Assembly (NCBI RefSeq): GCF_030409605.1
Contig: NZ_JAUFQG010000004.1
Span: 2,839,001-2,903,000 of the forward strand
Direction of reading: 5' to 3'
From: Simiduia curdlanivorans
Lineage (GTDB): Bacteria; Pseudomonadota; Gammaproteobacteria; Pseudomonadales; Cellvibrionaceae
DNA: 64,000 nt
Part shown: positions 42,917 through 51,256 of the stretch, one piece after another
How positions within the stretch are numbered: position 1 is the first letter of the stretch
Layout: each line of letters opens with the position of its first letter
The notes under the pieces: model-generated
What the model was told of the DNA's origin: nothing
What the model saw: the letters and a program-made list of their open reading frames with translations, nothing else
Database searches by the model: none
Position numbers and translations under genes: made by a program

Positions 42917-44173
42917 ATGGAGCTTTGGGCAAGTTTTCCGCCACTGACCTTGGCTTTATTGGCGCTGATTGCGCTACTGTCTATCTACTTCGTCGGCCCC
43001 GGCTATAACAGCCACAGCGCCACACAATCCCCCGCCATTCTCACCAGTATGGGTATCTTCGGTACCTTTTTAGGTGTTGCGCTGGGTTTACTGCAATTTG
43101 ATACGGTGAATATCAGCGCCAGCGTGCCGCAACTTATCGACGGTTTAAAAACCGCGTTTTGGACTTCTATCGCTGGTTTGCTCGGCGCTCTGAGTGTGAA
43201 AATGCGGCATTTGTTTGCGCTCATGGGGCAACGTCGAAAGCAGGAAACCTACCACACCGCCACAGTGACAGATCTAGCAAATTTGTTGACCGATATTCAC
43301 CAAAGCCTCACCGATGTGGACGCTAAGGGATTGCGCGCGGAAATCGTCGCCTTGAAACAGTCGGAAGCTGATGGGCTCAAGGCCATGCATCAGCAATTGA
43401 AGCTGTATCAAACCGAAATGGCGGAAGCGAATGCCAAAGCGTTAGTATCGGCGCTGGAAAAGGTGATGCGCGATTTTAATGCGGAAATTAACACCCAGTA
43501 CGGCGAAAATTTCCGCGAGTTAAATGCTGCCGTGGGCAAGATGTTGTTGTGGCAGGAAAATTATAAACGCGAGTTAGAGGAGCTTTTAGCTGGCCAAAGC
43601 GCCAACGGCAAACTTCTAGACAAGGCCGCAGAGGCCTATCGGGAAATGGTTGGCCATGCCGACGTGTTTAATCAAGTGTCGCAATCCTTAGGGCAGATGC
43701 TCGCCGGAACTAAGGCGCAGTCTGAGCAGATGGCGAGCTATTTAGAGCACTTGGCCAACGTCTCAGAGCGCGCTGCTCAGGGCTTACCGGATTTGGGTGC
43801 GCGTATTGATAGCCTGACCACAGAGCTTTCAACTTCTGTGAGCCGCAATCAACGGCAGATCAGCGAGGCATTATCGCAGTCTCTAAATGGCCTAACCACC
43901 AGCTCTCAGCAAGTGCACGAGAGTTTGGCGGTGTTGGCGCAAAATGCCGATGCGCGCATGGCGGAGCACCTAGGAAAAATTCAAAAAGGCTTGGAAGAAG
44001 AATTAGTCACGGCATTGAAAACCTTTGGTTATCAGATGACGTCGCTCTCAGAAAAATTCGTTAACGATTATGCCCCATTAACCGAAAGGTTGCGGCAACT
44101 CATACTCTTGGCAGAAAAATTAGGCCCACAAGATGCTAAACCCCAACAGCGAGCTCGAGTCACCGCCGAGTAA
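42917..44173 (+). CDS. ZorA-like MotA/TolQ-type channel protein with long coiled tail
   Basis: 418 residues. Membrane segments lie near 7-27, 40-62 and 85-100. The segment MGIFGTFLGVALGLLQFD and SIAGLLGALSVKM are the MotA/TolQ/ExbB core. About 300 residues of helical, Gln/Glu-rich tail follow (DIHQSLTDVDAKG... to the C-terminus), as in ZorA of Zorya anti-phage systems. The last 41 bases overlap the zorB-like gene. With its partner it should form a proton-driven membrane motor whose tail enters the cytosol. Defence role inferred from the family. Confidence 0.75.
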   Translation: MELWASFPPLTLALLALIALLSIYFVGPGYNSHSATQSPAILTSMGIFGTFLGVALGLLQFDTVNISASVPQLIDGLKTAFWTSIAGLLGALSVKMRHLFALMGQRRKQETYHTATVTDLANLLTDIHQSLTDVDAKGLRAEIVALKQSEADGLKAMHQQLKLYQTEMAEANAKALVSALEKVMRDFNAEINTQYGENFRELNAAVGKMLLWQENYKRELEELLAGQSANGKLLDKAAEAYREMVGHADVFNQVSQSLGQMLAGTKAQSEQMASYLEHLANVSERAAQGLPDLGARIDSLTTELSTSVSRNQRQISEALSQSLNGLTTSSQQVHESLAVLAQNADARMAEHLGKIQKGLEEELVTALKTFGYQMTSLSEKFVNDYAPLTERLRQLILLAEKLGPQDAKPQQRARVTAE

Positions 44174-44858
44174 TGCCGTAGAGCAAGAAGAGCACTGGGT
44201 CTCCGTCAGCGATTTGATGGGTGGGCTGATGATGGTGTTTTTGCTGATCTCGGTTATTTATATGGTGCAGTTGGAAATCGAATCGCGAAAAATTAAAGAT
44301 GTCGCGATCTTGTACGATCGTTTGCGCACTCAGCTTTATCAAGATTTGTTGGCCGAATTTGGCGACGATTTACCGCGCTGGGGCGCCGAGTTAGACCCAG
44401 ACTTAAGCGTTCGCTTTCTAAACACAGAATTATTATTTGAGCGCGGAGAGTCTGATTTAAACCCCGCATTCTCCGATATTCTGGCAGACTTTTTTCCGCG
44501 CTATGTCGCAATACTCACGCGCGACAAATACCGCAACGATATTTTAGAGGTGCGCATAGAAGGCCATACCTCCAGCGATTGGGGTCGAGATGTTAACGAG
44601 GAGGATGCCTACATTCGCAACATGGCATTGTCGCAAGAGCGTACGCGCGCGGCATTAGGTTTTGTGTTGGCGCTGCCCAGTGTGGTGCCGGAAAGAAGCT
44701 GGTTGGTGTCGCACCTAACGGCGAATGGATTGTCGTCGTCAAAGCTCATTTTAAATGCCGATGGCCTTGAAGATGGCGCGCGATCGCGCCGAGTGGAATT
44801 TAAAGTTCGAACCGATGCCGATGGGCGAATCGCCACCATCTTGCAGGATGTGCACTAG
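44133..44858 (+). CDS. ZorB-like MotB/OmpA-domain protein
   Basis: 241 residues. VSVSDLMGGLMMVFLLISVIYM (about 24-45) is the single membrane helix with the plug Asp (D27) characteristic of MotB/ZorB. The OmpA-like peptidoglycan-binding domain spans about 90-230, with VRIEGHTSSDWG and the late RSRRVEFKV. Starts inside the zorA-like gene; its last base overlaps the start of the third gene. The arrangement suggests one cassette anchored to the cell wall. Confidence 0.78.
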   Translation: MLNPNSELESPPSNAVEQEEHWVSVSDLMGGLMMVFLLISVIYMVQLEIESRKIKDVAILYDRLRTQLYQDLLAEFGDDLPRWGAELDPDLSVRFLNTELLFERGESDLNPAFSDILADFFPRYVAILTRDKYRNDILEVRIEGHTSSDWGRDVNEEDAYIRNMALSQERTRAALGFVLALPSVVPERSWLVSHLTANGLSSSKLILNADGLEDGARSRRVEFKVRTDADGRIATILQDVH

Positions 44859-45334
44859 TGGATTTGCCAGATTTTAGTCAATTCGAGCCGTTTTTAATGC
44901 TGCGCCGGAAAATGGGTGCACAGCGCTTAGGTAGTTTTGAATTTTTTGATCCAAAGCTGCATTTAACGGCGCAAGAGCGGTTGGTATTGTTGCGCCAGGG
45001 CATTTTGCTGCCCGTGACGGCGCTGCGGAAATTAACCGATGCCACCATCGCGTTTAAAAATGCGCGGGTTCTAGTTTGGCCTGAAACTGATGCCTTAACT
45101 ACGGTTTATCATTTAAGTTGGTGCGATCAGTTTCCGGTAGACGCGCGTTTGCGAGCCGGGGTGCAAATAGGGCGCTTAGCCAACGCCCGGGTCTGCCAAG
45201 CCTGTTTAGATTTGCTGCAATACGAAGGTCACAATTCTCATCGGCACCGGCACGATGCTTATTATGAGAAGGTGCGAGCCGAATTCGATGTGCGTGCGTT
45301 TTTTGGGCGCTATCCCCATTACCCGGTGAAGTAA
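44858..45334 (+). CDS. Unknown Cys/His-rich third gene of the ZorAB-like cassette
   Basis: 158 residues, cytosolic. VCQACLDLLQYEGHNSHRHRHD (Cys 113, Cys 116, His 125, 128, 130, 132) suggests a metal site; another Cys is at 89 in LSWCD. It shares one base with the zorB-like stop, so it is co-translated. It does not resemble ZorC, ZorD or the HNH nuclease ZorE by eye, although the Cys/His block could be a degenerate nuclease-like centre. Family unknown. Confidence 0.6.
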   Translation: MDLPDFSQFEPFLMLRRKMGAQRLGSFEFFDPKLHLTAQERLVLLRQGILLPVTALRKLTDATIAFKNARVLVWPETDALTTVYHLSWCDQFPVDARLRAGVQIGRLANARVCQACLDLLQYEGHNSHRHRHDAYYEKVRAEFDVRAFFGRYPHYPVK

Positions 45335-45338
45335 GGCG

Positions 45339-45560
45339 CTACTGGATAGGGGCTTCAAGCGCCGCCATTTGTGCTTCGTAAAAGGCGGTAATATCTTCGA
45401 TTTTGCTACGCTGGGCGGTGCGGCGATCTCGCTGGGTACGGCGTTTACGGTGATAGAGGTCTAAGTCTAGGTTGGCGCATCGATCTTGTTCAACGCGTCG
45501 ATTACCCTTGCGGCGCTCGACAAAGAGCGGAGAGTTGCGAGATGGTGCTGTAGCTGACAT
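45339..45560 (-). CDS. Small highly basic protein
   Basis: 73 residues. VERRKGNRRVEQDR and YHRKRRTQRDRR give a very high Arg content in the first 50 residues, then an acidic helical tail (IEDITAFYEAQMAALEAP). Such Arg-rich RRxxxRR small proteins are common, poorly described genes in gammaproteobacteria. Convergent with the ZorAB-like cassette, 4 bases from its end. The reading frame and start look natural. Confidence 0.55.
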   Translation of the reverse strand: MSATAPSRNSPLFVERRKGNRRVEQDRCANLDLDLYHRKRRTQRDRRTAQRSKIEDITAFYEAQMAALEAPIQ

Positions 45561-45760
45561 TGCATGGGCCTTCGGAGATTATTGATTTTATTTGTCGTCC
45601 CTCAGTGCCAATGCCTGCGAATGTCCATTCGGTGGCGGCGTATATCCTAACGTGTTTTAGGTGCCAGTCTAGTACCTAAGTCTCACTTTGTGCAGATCAA
45701 TTACCGTCAACTTCTGGGTATTTCATCGTTATAATGGTGTTTTTCTCAGGGCTGCTCTCT

Positions 45761-46069
45761 ATGCAAAAACAAGAAATGATCGTGGGCTTGCTCACGAAGG
45801 CGCTTGCGCCGCTGCATTTATCGGTGGAAAACGAAAGTCACATGCATAACGTGCCGCCCGGTTCCGAATCACATTTCAAGGTACAAATAGTGTCCGATGC
45901 CTTTACCGGTAAGCGCATGGTGCAGCAGCATCAGCTGGTCTATGCCGCGATGGGTGGGATGATGGCGCAGATTCACGCCTTGGCGTTGCACACCCTGGCG
46001 CCCGACCAGTGGCATGGCCAAGCTGCCGAGGCTTCGCCGAACTGCATGGGTGGTAGTAAGGGCGCCTAG
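45761..46069 (+). CDS. BolA-family protein
   Basis: 102 residues from the ATG at 45761. SHMHNVPPGSESHFKVQIVSDAFTGKRMVQQHQLVYAAMG is the BolA class II KH-like fold with the conserved His used with monothiol glutaredoxin to hold a 2Fe-2S cluster. The ATG 27 bases earlier is outside the conserved N-terminus. Probable role in iron-sulphur handling and stress. Followed by trhO. Confidence 0.9.
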   Translation: MQKQEMIVGLLTKALAPLHLSVENESHMHNVPPGSESHFKVQIVSDAFTGKRMVQQHQLVYAAMGGMMAQIHALALHTLAPDQWHGQAAEASPNCMGGSKGA

Positions 46070-46155
46070 CCTAGGGATTCACTGAGCTTGATGGTTGTGC
46101 GGTTTTTGTTCAATCACTACAATGCCGCCTGTTTTTACTTACTGGTACTGCTTGC

Positions 46156-47103
46156 ATGTCTGTTGTCGTTTGCGCTTTGTATAAATTTGTATCTTTGCCA
46201 GATTTTAAGGCCCGTCGTGAGCCGCTCTATGACGAAATGGAGCGCCTTGGGGTTAAGGGCACCTTGCTACTGGCGGCTGAGGGTATAAATGGCACTGTGG
46301 CGGGCACTCGGCAGGCGATTGACGGGCTATTGAGCTATCTAAAGGCTCAGCCTCCCTTTGCTGCCTTGGATTACAAGGAGTCCTTTGAGCAAGAAATGCC
46401 TTTCTATCGCACCAAGGTCAAGCTCAAAAAAGAGATAGTGACCATGGGGATAGAGGGTATTGACCCGCTGCGCGTGGTTGGCTCCTATGTGGAGCCAGAG
46501 GCTTGGAACGCGTTGATTAGCGACCCTGAGGTTACGCTGGTGGATACTCGTAATTACTATGAGTACCAAGTGGGCAGCTTTAAGGGCGCCCTTGACCCGA
46601 ATACCGAGAGCTTTCGCGATTTCCCTGAATACGTAAAAAACCATCTAGATCCGGCCAAAAACAAGAAGGTGGCGATGTTTTGCACCGGCGGTATTCGCTG
46701 CGAAAAATCGACGGCGCTATTGAAGGAGCAAGGGTTTGAGGAGGTTTATCACCTCAAGGGTGGGATATTAAATTATCTGGAAAAGGTACCCGCCGATGAG
46801 AGCCTTTGGCAGGGCGAGTGCTACGTTTTCGATAACCGCGTCACCGTCAATCATGCCTTAGAGAAAGGTACCTATGACCTCTGCCACGGCTGTCGTCACC
46901 CGATTACCGAAGCGGATAAGTTGTCGCCCTTGTTTCAGCAGGGCATCAGCTGTGCTCGATGTCACGATCAATTAACGTCTGAGCAGCGTCTGCGTTTCGA
47001 AGAGCGTCAACGCCAAATTGAACTGGCAAAACAGCGTAATGAAGTGCATATAGGCCGCGCGCCTACTGAGCGTCAACGAAAATCTCAGCAGCGCGCGAAG
47101 TAG
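46156..47103 (+). CDS. trhO: tRNA uridine-34 5-oxyacetate hydroxylase TrhO (rhodanese-type)
   Basis: 315 residues, full length. An N-terminal acylphosphatase-like region, then the rhodanese domain with the catalytic Cys loop MFCTGGIRCEKSTALL, and LVDTRNYYEYQVGSF. The C-terminal zinc-binding CHGCRHPITEADK and CARCHDQ are typical of the YceA/TrhO family, which hydroxylates U34 of tRNA independently of oxygen. The start is well supported. Confidence 0.93.
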   Translation: MSVVVCALYKFVSLPDFKARREPLYDEMERLGVKGTLLLAAEGINGTVAGTRQAIDGLLSYLKAQPPFAALDYKESFEQEMPFYRTKVKLKKEIVTMGIEGIDPLRVVGSYVEPEAWNALISDPEVTLVDTRNYYEYQVGSFKGALDPNTESFRDFPEYVKNHLDPAKNKKVAMFCTGGIRCEKSTALLKEQGFEEVYHLKGGILNYLEKVPADESLWQGECYVFDNRVTVNHALEKGTYDLCHGCRHPITEADKLSPLFQQGISCARCHDQLTSEQRLRFEERQRQIELAKQRNEVHIGRAPTERQRKSQQRAK

Positions 47104-47403
47104 GAGTAGGGGGGTGCCTGGCAGTGCTAGGGTAGTGTGCAAGCTATCGCAGAGTCGTAATGAAGGCTTGATAACCTAGTCCTTCAGGCGCGGGTTGGTC
47201 TAAATAGGCCGCGCTGTTTGGCTAGTATCTGGTTGGGGCTGAGATCTACCGCACGTAAACTTAGTCTAACGTCTAGTACCCTAGCCGGTATCAAATATGA
47301 TCTAATGCTCAACTTTGCAGGGCTCGATGGGTGTTTCATTTTCCAATAGGTAGTATGGGGCGGTGGTAAGCAGCCCAGTATTTGTGAAAAGGTAGATGTT
47401 TTA
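47104..47403. other. Intergenic stretch, nothing recognised
   Basis: 300 bases after trhO with no convincing frame, no tRNA or terminator-like stem. It probably contains the promoter of the following small gene, but no clear -35/-10 pair stands out. Confidence 0.4.
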
Positions 47404-47706
47404 ATGGATTTTAACGAGTGGACACTGGCTCCTGACGGACGTTCAGCCAGTCATAGCTGTGGTTTTACCTTGTCTGTCGAGGGTAACCCTCGCGATCCAC
47501 AGGGCGTAAACCCAGGGCGGTTTCCGGCTGATCTGAGCATCATCGATCAAGCGCGTCTGCTAAGGCATGGTGTTGAAGCTATAACCAAGGCGGCCCAGCG
47601 CCCCGCGAGTGTAAAGCCCAAGCCACTGGCTGGTGTGAAGCCCGCGCCTGATCGACCAGTCTTATCGATCAAAAGAAATAATACAGATACAGAAACGCCA
47701 GCGTAA
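47404..47706 (+). CDS. Small hypothetical protein
   Basis: 100 residues. DFNEWTLAPDGRSASHSCGFTLSVEGNPRDPQGVNPGRFP is the ordered-looking first half. The second half is Pro/Lys-rich and probably disordered (KPKPLAGVKPAPDRP). No signal peptide or known family. A terminator overlaps its stop codon, which supports expression as a single gene. Confidence 0.6.
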   Translation: MDFNEWTLAPDGRSASHSCGFTLSVEGNPRDPQGVNPGRFPADLSIIDQARLLRHGVEAITKAAQRPASVKPKPLAGVKPAPDRPVLSIKRNNTDTETPA

Positions 47707-47718
47707 GCTGGCGTTTTT
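47693..47718 (+). terminator. Rho-independent terminator containing the stop codon
   Basis: A 10-bp perfect stem, AAACGCCAGC (47693-47702) with GCTGGCGTTT (47707-47716), loop GTAA, then T residues. The TAA of the preceding gene is in the loop (47704-47706). Confidence 0.88.
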
Positions 47719-47734
47719 GGTTCATTTACCCGTT

Positions 47735-48289
47735 TTAGCGCGACGTAATCATGTGGCCTTTTAGCAGCAGCATGTTCTTGTGGTTGTCGACTAAGGTAAA
47801 AAGGGTATAAAACTTGGTTTGAGCGACATGGGTATCATCTGCACTGCCTGGCGCTGCTAGCGTACCTTGGGTCGCGTAGGTGACACCTTTCATGAGTGAA
47901 TCCAGTTCGGAGGTCACGCCATCTATGGCGTCAAAGATACCATTAGTTGTTTTATCATCCTTGAATACACGGCCTTTGCCCGTTGCAGCGATGTAGTTGT
48001 CGCACTCAGTCAGCCAGTCTTTACGCTGCTCCAAAAAGTTTTTGGTGTTGCGCATACCGCGCTTACGCGTGGTGTCTAAGTGTGATTCGGTATAGCTTTG
48101 CAGGCTTTTCATCGTGCTGGTCATGAATTCGCCACTAATACCGTCGCAATACTTCCATGTTAAGTACTTTGGGAATTCTGTGCCTAGCTTCTTTTCAGCC
48201 GCTTCTTTTTTACACATTTCATCACAGGCATAAGCCCCTTGTGCGAGGCAGAGACCTAAAAGTCCGAAGGTTAAAATGAGTTTTTTCAT
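47735..48289 (-). CDS. Exported protein of unknown function
   Basis: 184 residues. A clear signal peptide (about 1-21, MKKLILTFGLLGLCLAQGAYA) and CDEMCKKEAAEKK at the mature N-terminus. Helical, with several Lys/Thr stretches and Cys residues that may form disulphides. No family recognised. Stand-alone gene, convergent with the small gene at 47404. Probably periplasmic. Confidence 0.7.
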   Translation of the reverse strand: MKKLILTFGLLGLCLAQGAYACDEMCKKEAAEKKLGTEFPKYLTWKYCDGISGEFMTSTMKSLQSYTESHLDTTRKRGMRNTKNFLEQRKDWLTECDNYIAATGKGRVFKDDKTTNGIFDAIDGVTSELDSLMKGVTYATQGTLAAPGSADDTHVAQTKFYTLFTLVDNHKNMLLLKGHMITSR

Positions 48290-48501
48290 GATTAGCCGCC
48301 ATCTTTATTATTCTTTCGCGTTATTTCCGCGCTACGTATTGTGTATACGTCAAGTATAAGAGCTTGTCAATGGGTTGTTTTGTGACCAATGCGTCAAGCT
48401 TTGTGTGAGCTGGTACCGTTTAAACTTGCAACTAAGGGCTTAGTTGGCGTTTGAGTACCAGCTGCGCTGCAGTTGGTACTCCGGTATAGCTTGTGTTTCG
48501 G

Positions 48502-49413
48502 CTAAATCGCGTCGGACTTTTCGCCGCCCAATGCCTCAGCGAGCTTAGGTAGGAAAGCGCGAAGGCTCAGCAGCATGAGGTTGAATTCGCTGTCGATCAG
48601 GGCCTGTGAGTCAGCGCCGCTGGCTTGGGCTTCCTGCTTTAGGTCGTCGCCGAAGTTTAGGCGTTTTACGTGACCCTCTTGGGTAAGCACAAAATTCAGC
48701 TGCTCTTGCCATTGCAGAGCCAGCTGCACCACTTGCTTGCCCGCGGTGATGTGGCTTTGGATTTCCTCGCACAGTAAGTCGTGGCGGCGGCATTTGAAAA
48801 TTGCACCATCGTCGCCCGATTCTCGCAGCTCGCACTCGGCACCCAGTGCCCAGCCCTCCGGCATCGCTTCGCCATTAACCCATTGGGTCATGAGTACGGC
48901 AGGGGATAGGTTGTATTGGGTTAAACTTAAGGGCAGGCTACCCACGGATTGACGCAGCAAGGATATTAGCTCCTCTGCGCGGGCAGGGCTGGCGGCGTCG
49001 ACGATAATGACACCGGCTTTGGCATCGATCAGTGCGTGGGTGCGGCGACTTTTACGCAGCGCTTTCGGCATACATTCAAACAGAATTTCTTCTTTTAATT
49101 GATCTTTTTCTTTACGGTAGACGCGGCGTTCTTCCGCAGCCTCTATTTGCCCCGCCTTTTCCTCAACCATCTCCCTGATCACGGCCGCTGGAATCACTTT
49201 TTCTTCTTTCCTGAGGGTGACCAGTGCAGCCTGTTGCGCGACCAAGGTGAGTTCTTCGCTGAATTTACCTAAGGGTGGTACCCAGCCCAATTTGAACAAT
49301 TCTTGTTGCGAGCAGGGGGTAAACGCCTGTTCCTCAAGTGTTTTAGAGAGTGTAGACAAATCGAGGCTGAATCCATCGTTAATACGATAGATTTGTAAAT
49401 TTTTAAACCACAT
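48502..49413 (-). CDS. rdgC: Recombination-associated protein RdgC
   Basis: 303 residues, the normal size. MWFKNLQIYRI, the FTPCSQQELFKLGWVPPLG block and the helical middle LREEKVIPAAVIREMVEEKAGQIE-like region are diagnostic. RdgC forms a DNA-encircling dimeric ring and restrains RecA. It precedes the SirB2-like gene in an apparent minus-strand chain ending here. Confidence 0.95.
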   Translation of the reverse strand: MWFKNLQIYRINDGFSLDLSTLSKTLEEQAFTPCSQQELFKLGWVPPLGKFSEELTLVAQQAALVTLRKEEKVIPAAVIREMVEEKAGQIEAAEERRVYRKEKDQLKEEILFECMPKALRKSRRTHALIDAKAGVIIVDAASPARAEELISLLRQSVGSLPLSLTQYNLSPAVLMTQWVNGEAMPEGWALGAECELRESGDDGAIFKCRRHDLLCEEIQSHITAGKQVVQLALQWQEQLNFVLTQEGHVKRLNFGDDLKQEAQASGADSQALIDSEFNLMLLSLRAFLPKLAEALGGEKSDAI

Positions 49414-49427
49414 GGTGACTGTTCCGG

Positions 49428-49805
49428 TTACATCAAATTCAAAGTAGGGGATTTAGTGATGGCGACACCAAAAATGTAACAAATGGTACAAAGTGCGGCG
49501 AGCCAGCTGGTCAGTTGCGAAGGTCGCGTTTTGGCAAATTTAAAGGCAAGCAAACCAAGCCCGATGTAAATCAAGAGGGCTGTGATTTTTGCCAAAATCC
49601 AAGGGTGCTGAAGCGGGTTCCAGTGATAGGTTAGGAGTAGCGCGACCGCAGACCCGAGTAGCAGGGTATCGTTAACGTGGGGCAATATTTTGGTTAGCTT
49701 TGCTTGAAATAGGGGAGAGCCCTTCAGCAACCAAATGCCTCGGAGTATAAAGCCGATAAGTGACAATAACGCAAAGGTTGCGTGCAGGTGTTTTAACATA
49801 AGCAT
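49428..49805 (-). CDS. SirB2-family membrane protein
   Basis: 125 residues with four membrane segments. LKHLHATFALLSLIGFILRGIWLL, LPHVNDTLLLGSAVALLL and the late ALCTICYIFGVAITKS match the SirB2 family, small inner-membrane proteins of unknown function. Its start is 3 bases after the DUF4202 gene stop. The role in virulence regulation once proposed for SirB is not established. Confidence 0.85.
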   Translation of the reverse strand: MLMLKHLHATFALLSLIGFILRGIWLLKGSPLFQAKLTKILPHVNDTLLLGSAVALLLTYHWNPLQHPWILAKITALLIYIGLGLLAFKFAKTRPSQLTSWLAALCTICYIFGVAITKSPTLNLM

Positions 49806-49808
49806 GGG

Positions 49809-50396
49809 TTAAACCTTAAGCGCTTTTTTTATGAGAGTTTCTATCTGGGGGTCGAAAGTGATGGTTAAGGCTGCTTGATGGCCTGATTCCGACATCTTTC
49901 GCCAGGTTTTTTGGATGATACTGATCAGCTTTTCTTCGTCATGTTTGCTGGCAAAATCTGCTAAGTAAAATTCGAGAAACACCAGGCAGGCGACATCTTC
50001 AAGTATCTGGGTGTTGGGGTTGGATTTTAGGTTCTCTTTTTTTAGCAGAGAGGAGACCTCATCAATCAAGCTCGCCTCGAGCTTGTGCTCTGACAAAATT
50101 TTTGCCGTGACTTGGGCATGGTGTTTGGCAAGGTCGGTGCGCCAGCGGTGGTAGCCCGGCCGATCCATGGGGTAAGCGCTGCGGGCTAGGTGCCAGCGTT
50201 CGATGTGTTGCGCCCGCGTCGCGATAATCAGCGCAAACGACGGGCTATGGCAAAAGGCCGCTAGGCGTTCATTCATGCGCACGCCATACAACTGCGCAGC
50301 ACCTAAGGTTTTCGAATGGTGCTCAACTTGTTGAGGATCTTTGCTATTGCGCTGATCAATGTCGGCTAGGACACTAGCTAATACTTCAGGGTTCAA
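49809..50396 (-). CDS. DUF4202 protein
   Basis: 195 residues. ATRAQHIERWHLARSAYPMDRPGYHRWRTDLAKHHA is the DUF4202 signature with multiple His/Asp residues that look like a metal-dependent hydrolase (HD-like) centre, but this is not proven. FLEFYLADFASKH is also conserved. It lies between the FNR-type regulator and SirB2-like gene, 9 bases after the regulator. Confidence 0.85.
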   Translation of the reverse strand: MNPEVLASVLADIDQRNSKDPQQVEHHSKTLGAAQLYGVRMNERLAAFCHSPSFALIIATRAQHIERWHLARSAYPMDRPGYHRWRTDLAKHHAQVTAKILSEHKLEASLIDEVSSLLKKENLKSNPNTQILEDVACLVFLEFYLADFASKHDEEKLISIIQKTWRKMSESGHQAALTITFDPQIETLIKKALKV

Positions 50397-50405
50397 TGTA
50401 AGTGC

Positions 50406-51140
50406 TCAGTGGCTGGAAGAGGCGCTGGCCTTCAAGAGATCGAGATCTTTCACGTCAATCTCTTTTTTATCGACCTCAATGACGCCGAGCTTTTGTAAAC
50501 GGCTAAAAACGCGGCTTACTGTTTCAACAGTTAGGCCAAGGAAGCTACCGATATCGGCACGCGACATAGATAGACGAAAGCGAGTGCCGGACAGTTGACG
50601 ACGTTGATGGCGCGAGGAAATGCTTAGCAATAGCGATGCGACCCGCTCTTCGGCGGTATTTTTGCTGAGCAGTGTCACCAGTTGTTGCTCGTGGGTAATC
50701 TCTCGGCTCATTAGCTGAAAAAAATGGTTCTGTAACGAGGGTAACTTAAGGCTGAGCTCGGTCATTTGCGTGAAAGGGATTTCGCACACGGCGCTGGTTT
50801 CCAATGCAATGGCGGAATTCGTGTGCTTGCTATGGCCTATACCATCCAAGCCCATGACTTCACCGGGCAAAAAGAAGCCGGTTATTTGTTCTTCGCCGGT
50901 ATCGCTGAGTGTGAGTGATTTAATGCTGCCAGATCGCACCGCGTATACAGACGAAAATACGTCGCCGGCACGAAACAGATAATCGCCTTTTTGCAGCGGG
51001 CGCCCGCGCTTGACGATGCTGTCAATCTTTTCAATATCATCAATGTGCACGCTTATCGGTAAGCAAATGGAGCTTAACCGACAATCACCGCAGGTTACGG
51101 CATTGTTGTGTGGGCAAGTGGCATGTTGTGCTGAAGACAT
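50406..51140 (-). CDS. FNR-type oxygen-responsive regulator
   Basis: 244 residues. An N-terminal Cys cluster (CPHNNAVTCGDCRLSSICLP) provides 4Fe-4S ligands, followed by a cyclic-nucleotide-type domain (about 40-150) and a C-terminal winged helix with ADIGSFLGLTVETVSRVFSRL (about 190-215). This is the FNR/Anr pattern of the CRP superfamily, acting as a global switch to low-oxygen metabolism. First gene of a possible fnr-DUF4202-sirB2-rdgC chain. Confidence 0.9.
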   Translation of the reverse strand: MSSAQHATCPHNNAVTCGDCRLSSICLPISVHIDDIEKIDSIVKRGRPLQKGDYLFRAGDVFSSVYAVRSGSIKSLTLSDTGEEQITGFFLPGEVMGLDGIGHSKHTNSAIALETSAVCEIPFTQMTELSLKLPSLQNHFFQLMSREITHEQQLVTLLSKNTAEERVASLLLSISSRHQRRQLSGTRFRLSMSRADIGSFLGLTVETVSRVFSRLQKLGVIEVDKKEIDVKDLDLLKASASSSH

Positions 51141-51163
51141 CGCGGTGAGCCAAGGTAAGAAAT

Positions 51164-51191
51164 AGGTCGCCCCTGATTATAACGGCGACCT
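51164..51191 (-). terminator. Stem-loop between mmsA and the FNR gene
   Basis: AGGTCGCC (51164-51171) and GGCGACCT (51184-51191) pair perfectly over 8 bp with a 12-base loop. On the minus strand it is followed by a weak T-rich run. It is likely the mmsA terminator, but it could serve as an operator before the regulator gene. Confidence 0.5.
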
Positions 51192-51256
51192 GTTCATTTC
51201 GATACCCACAAAGGGTAAGTTGTTAGCTCTTTCAATTTTTACAGTGCTAGGCCGCG

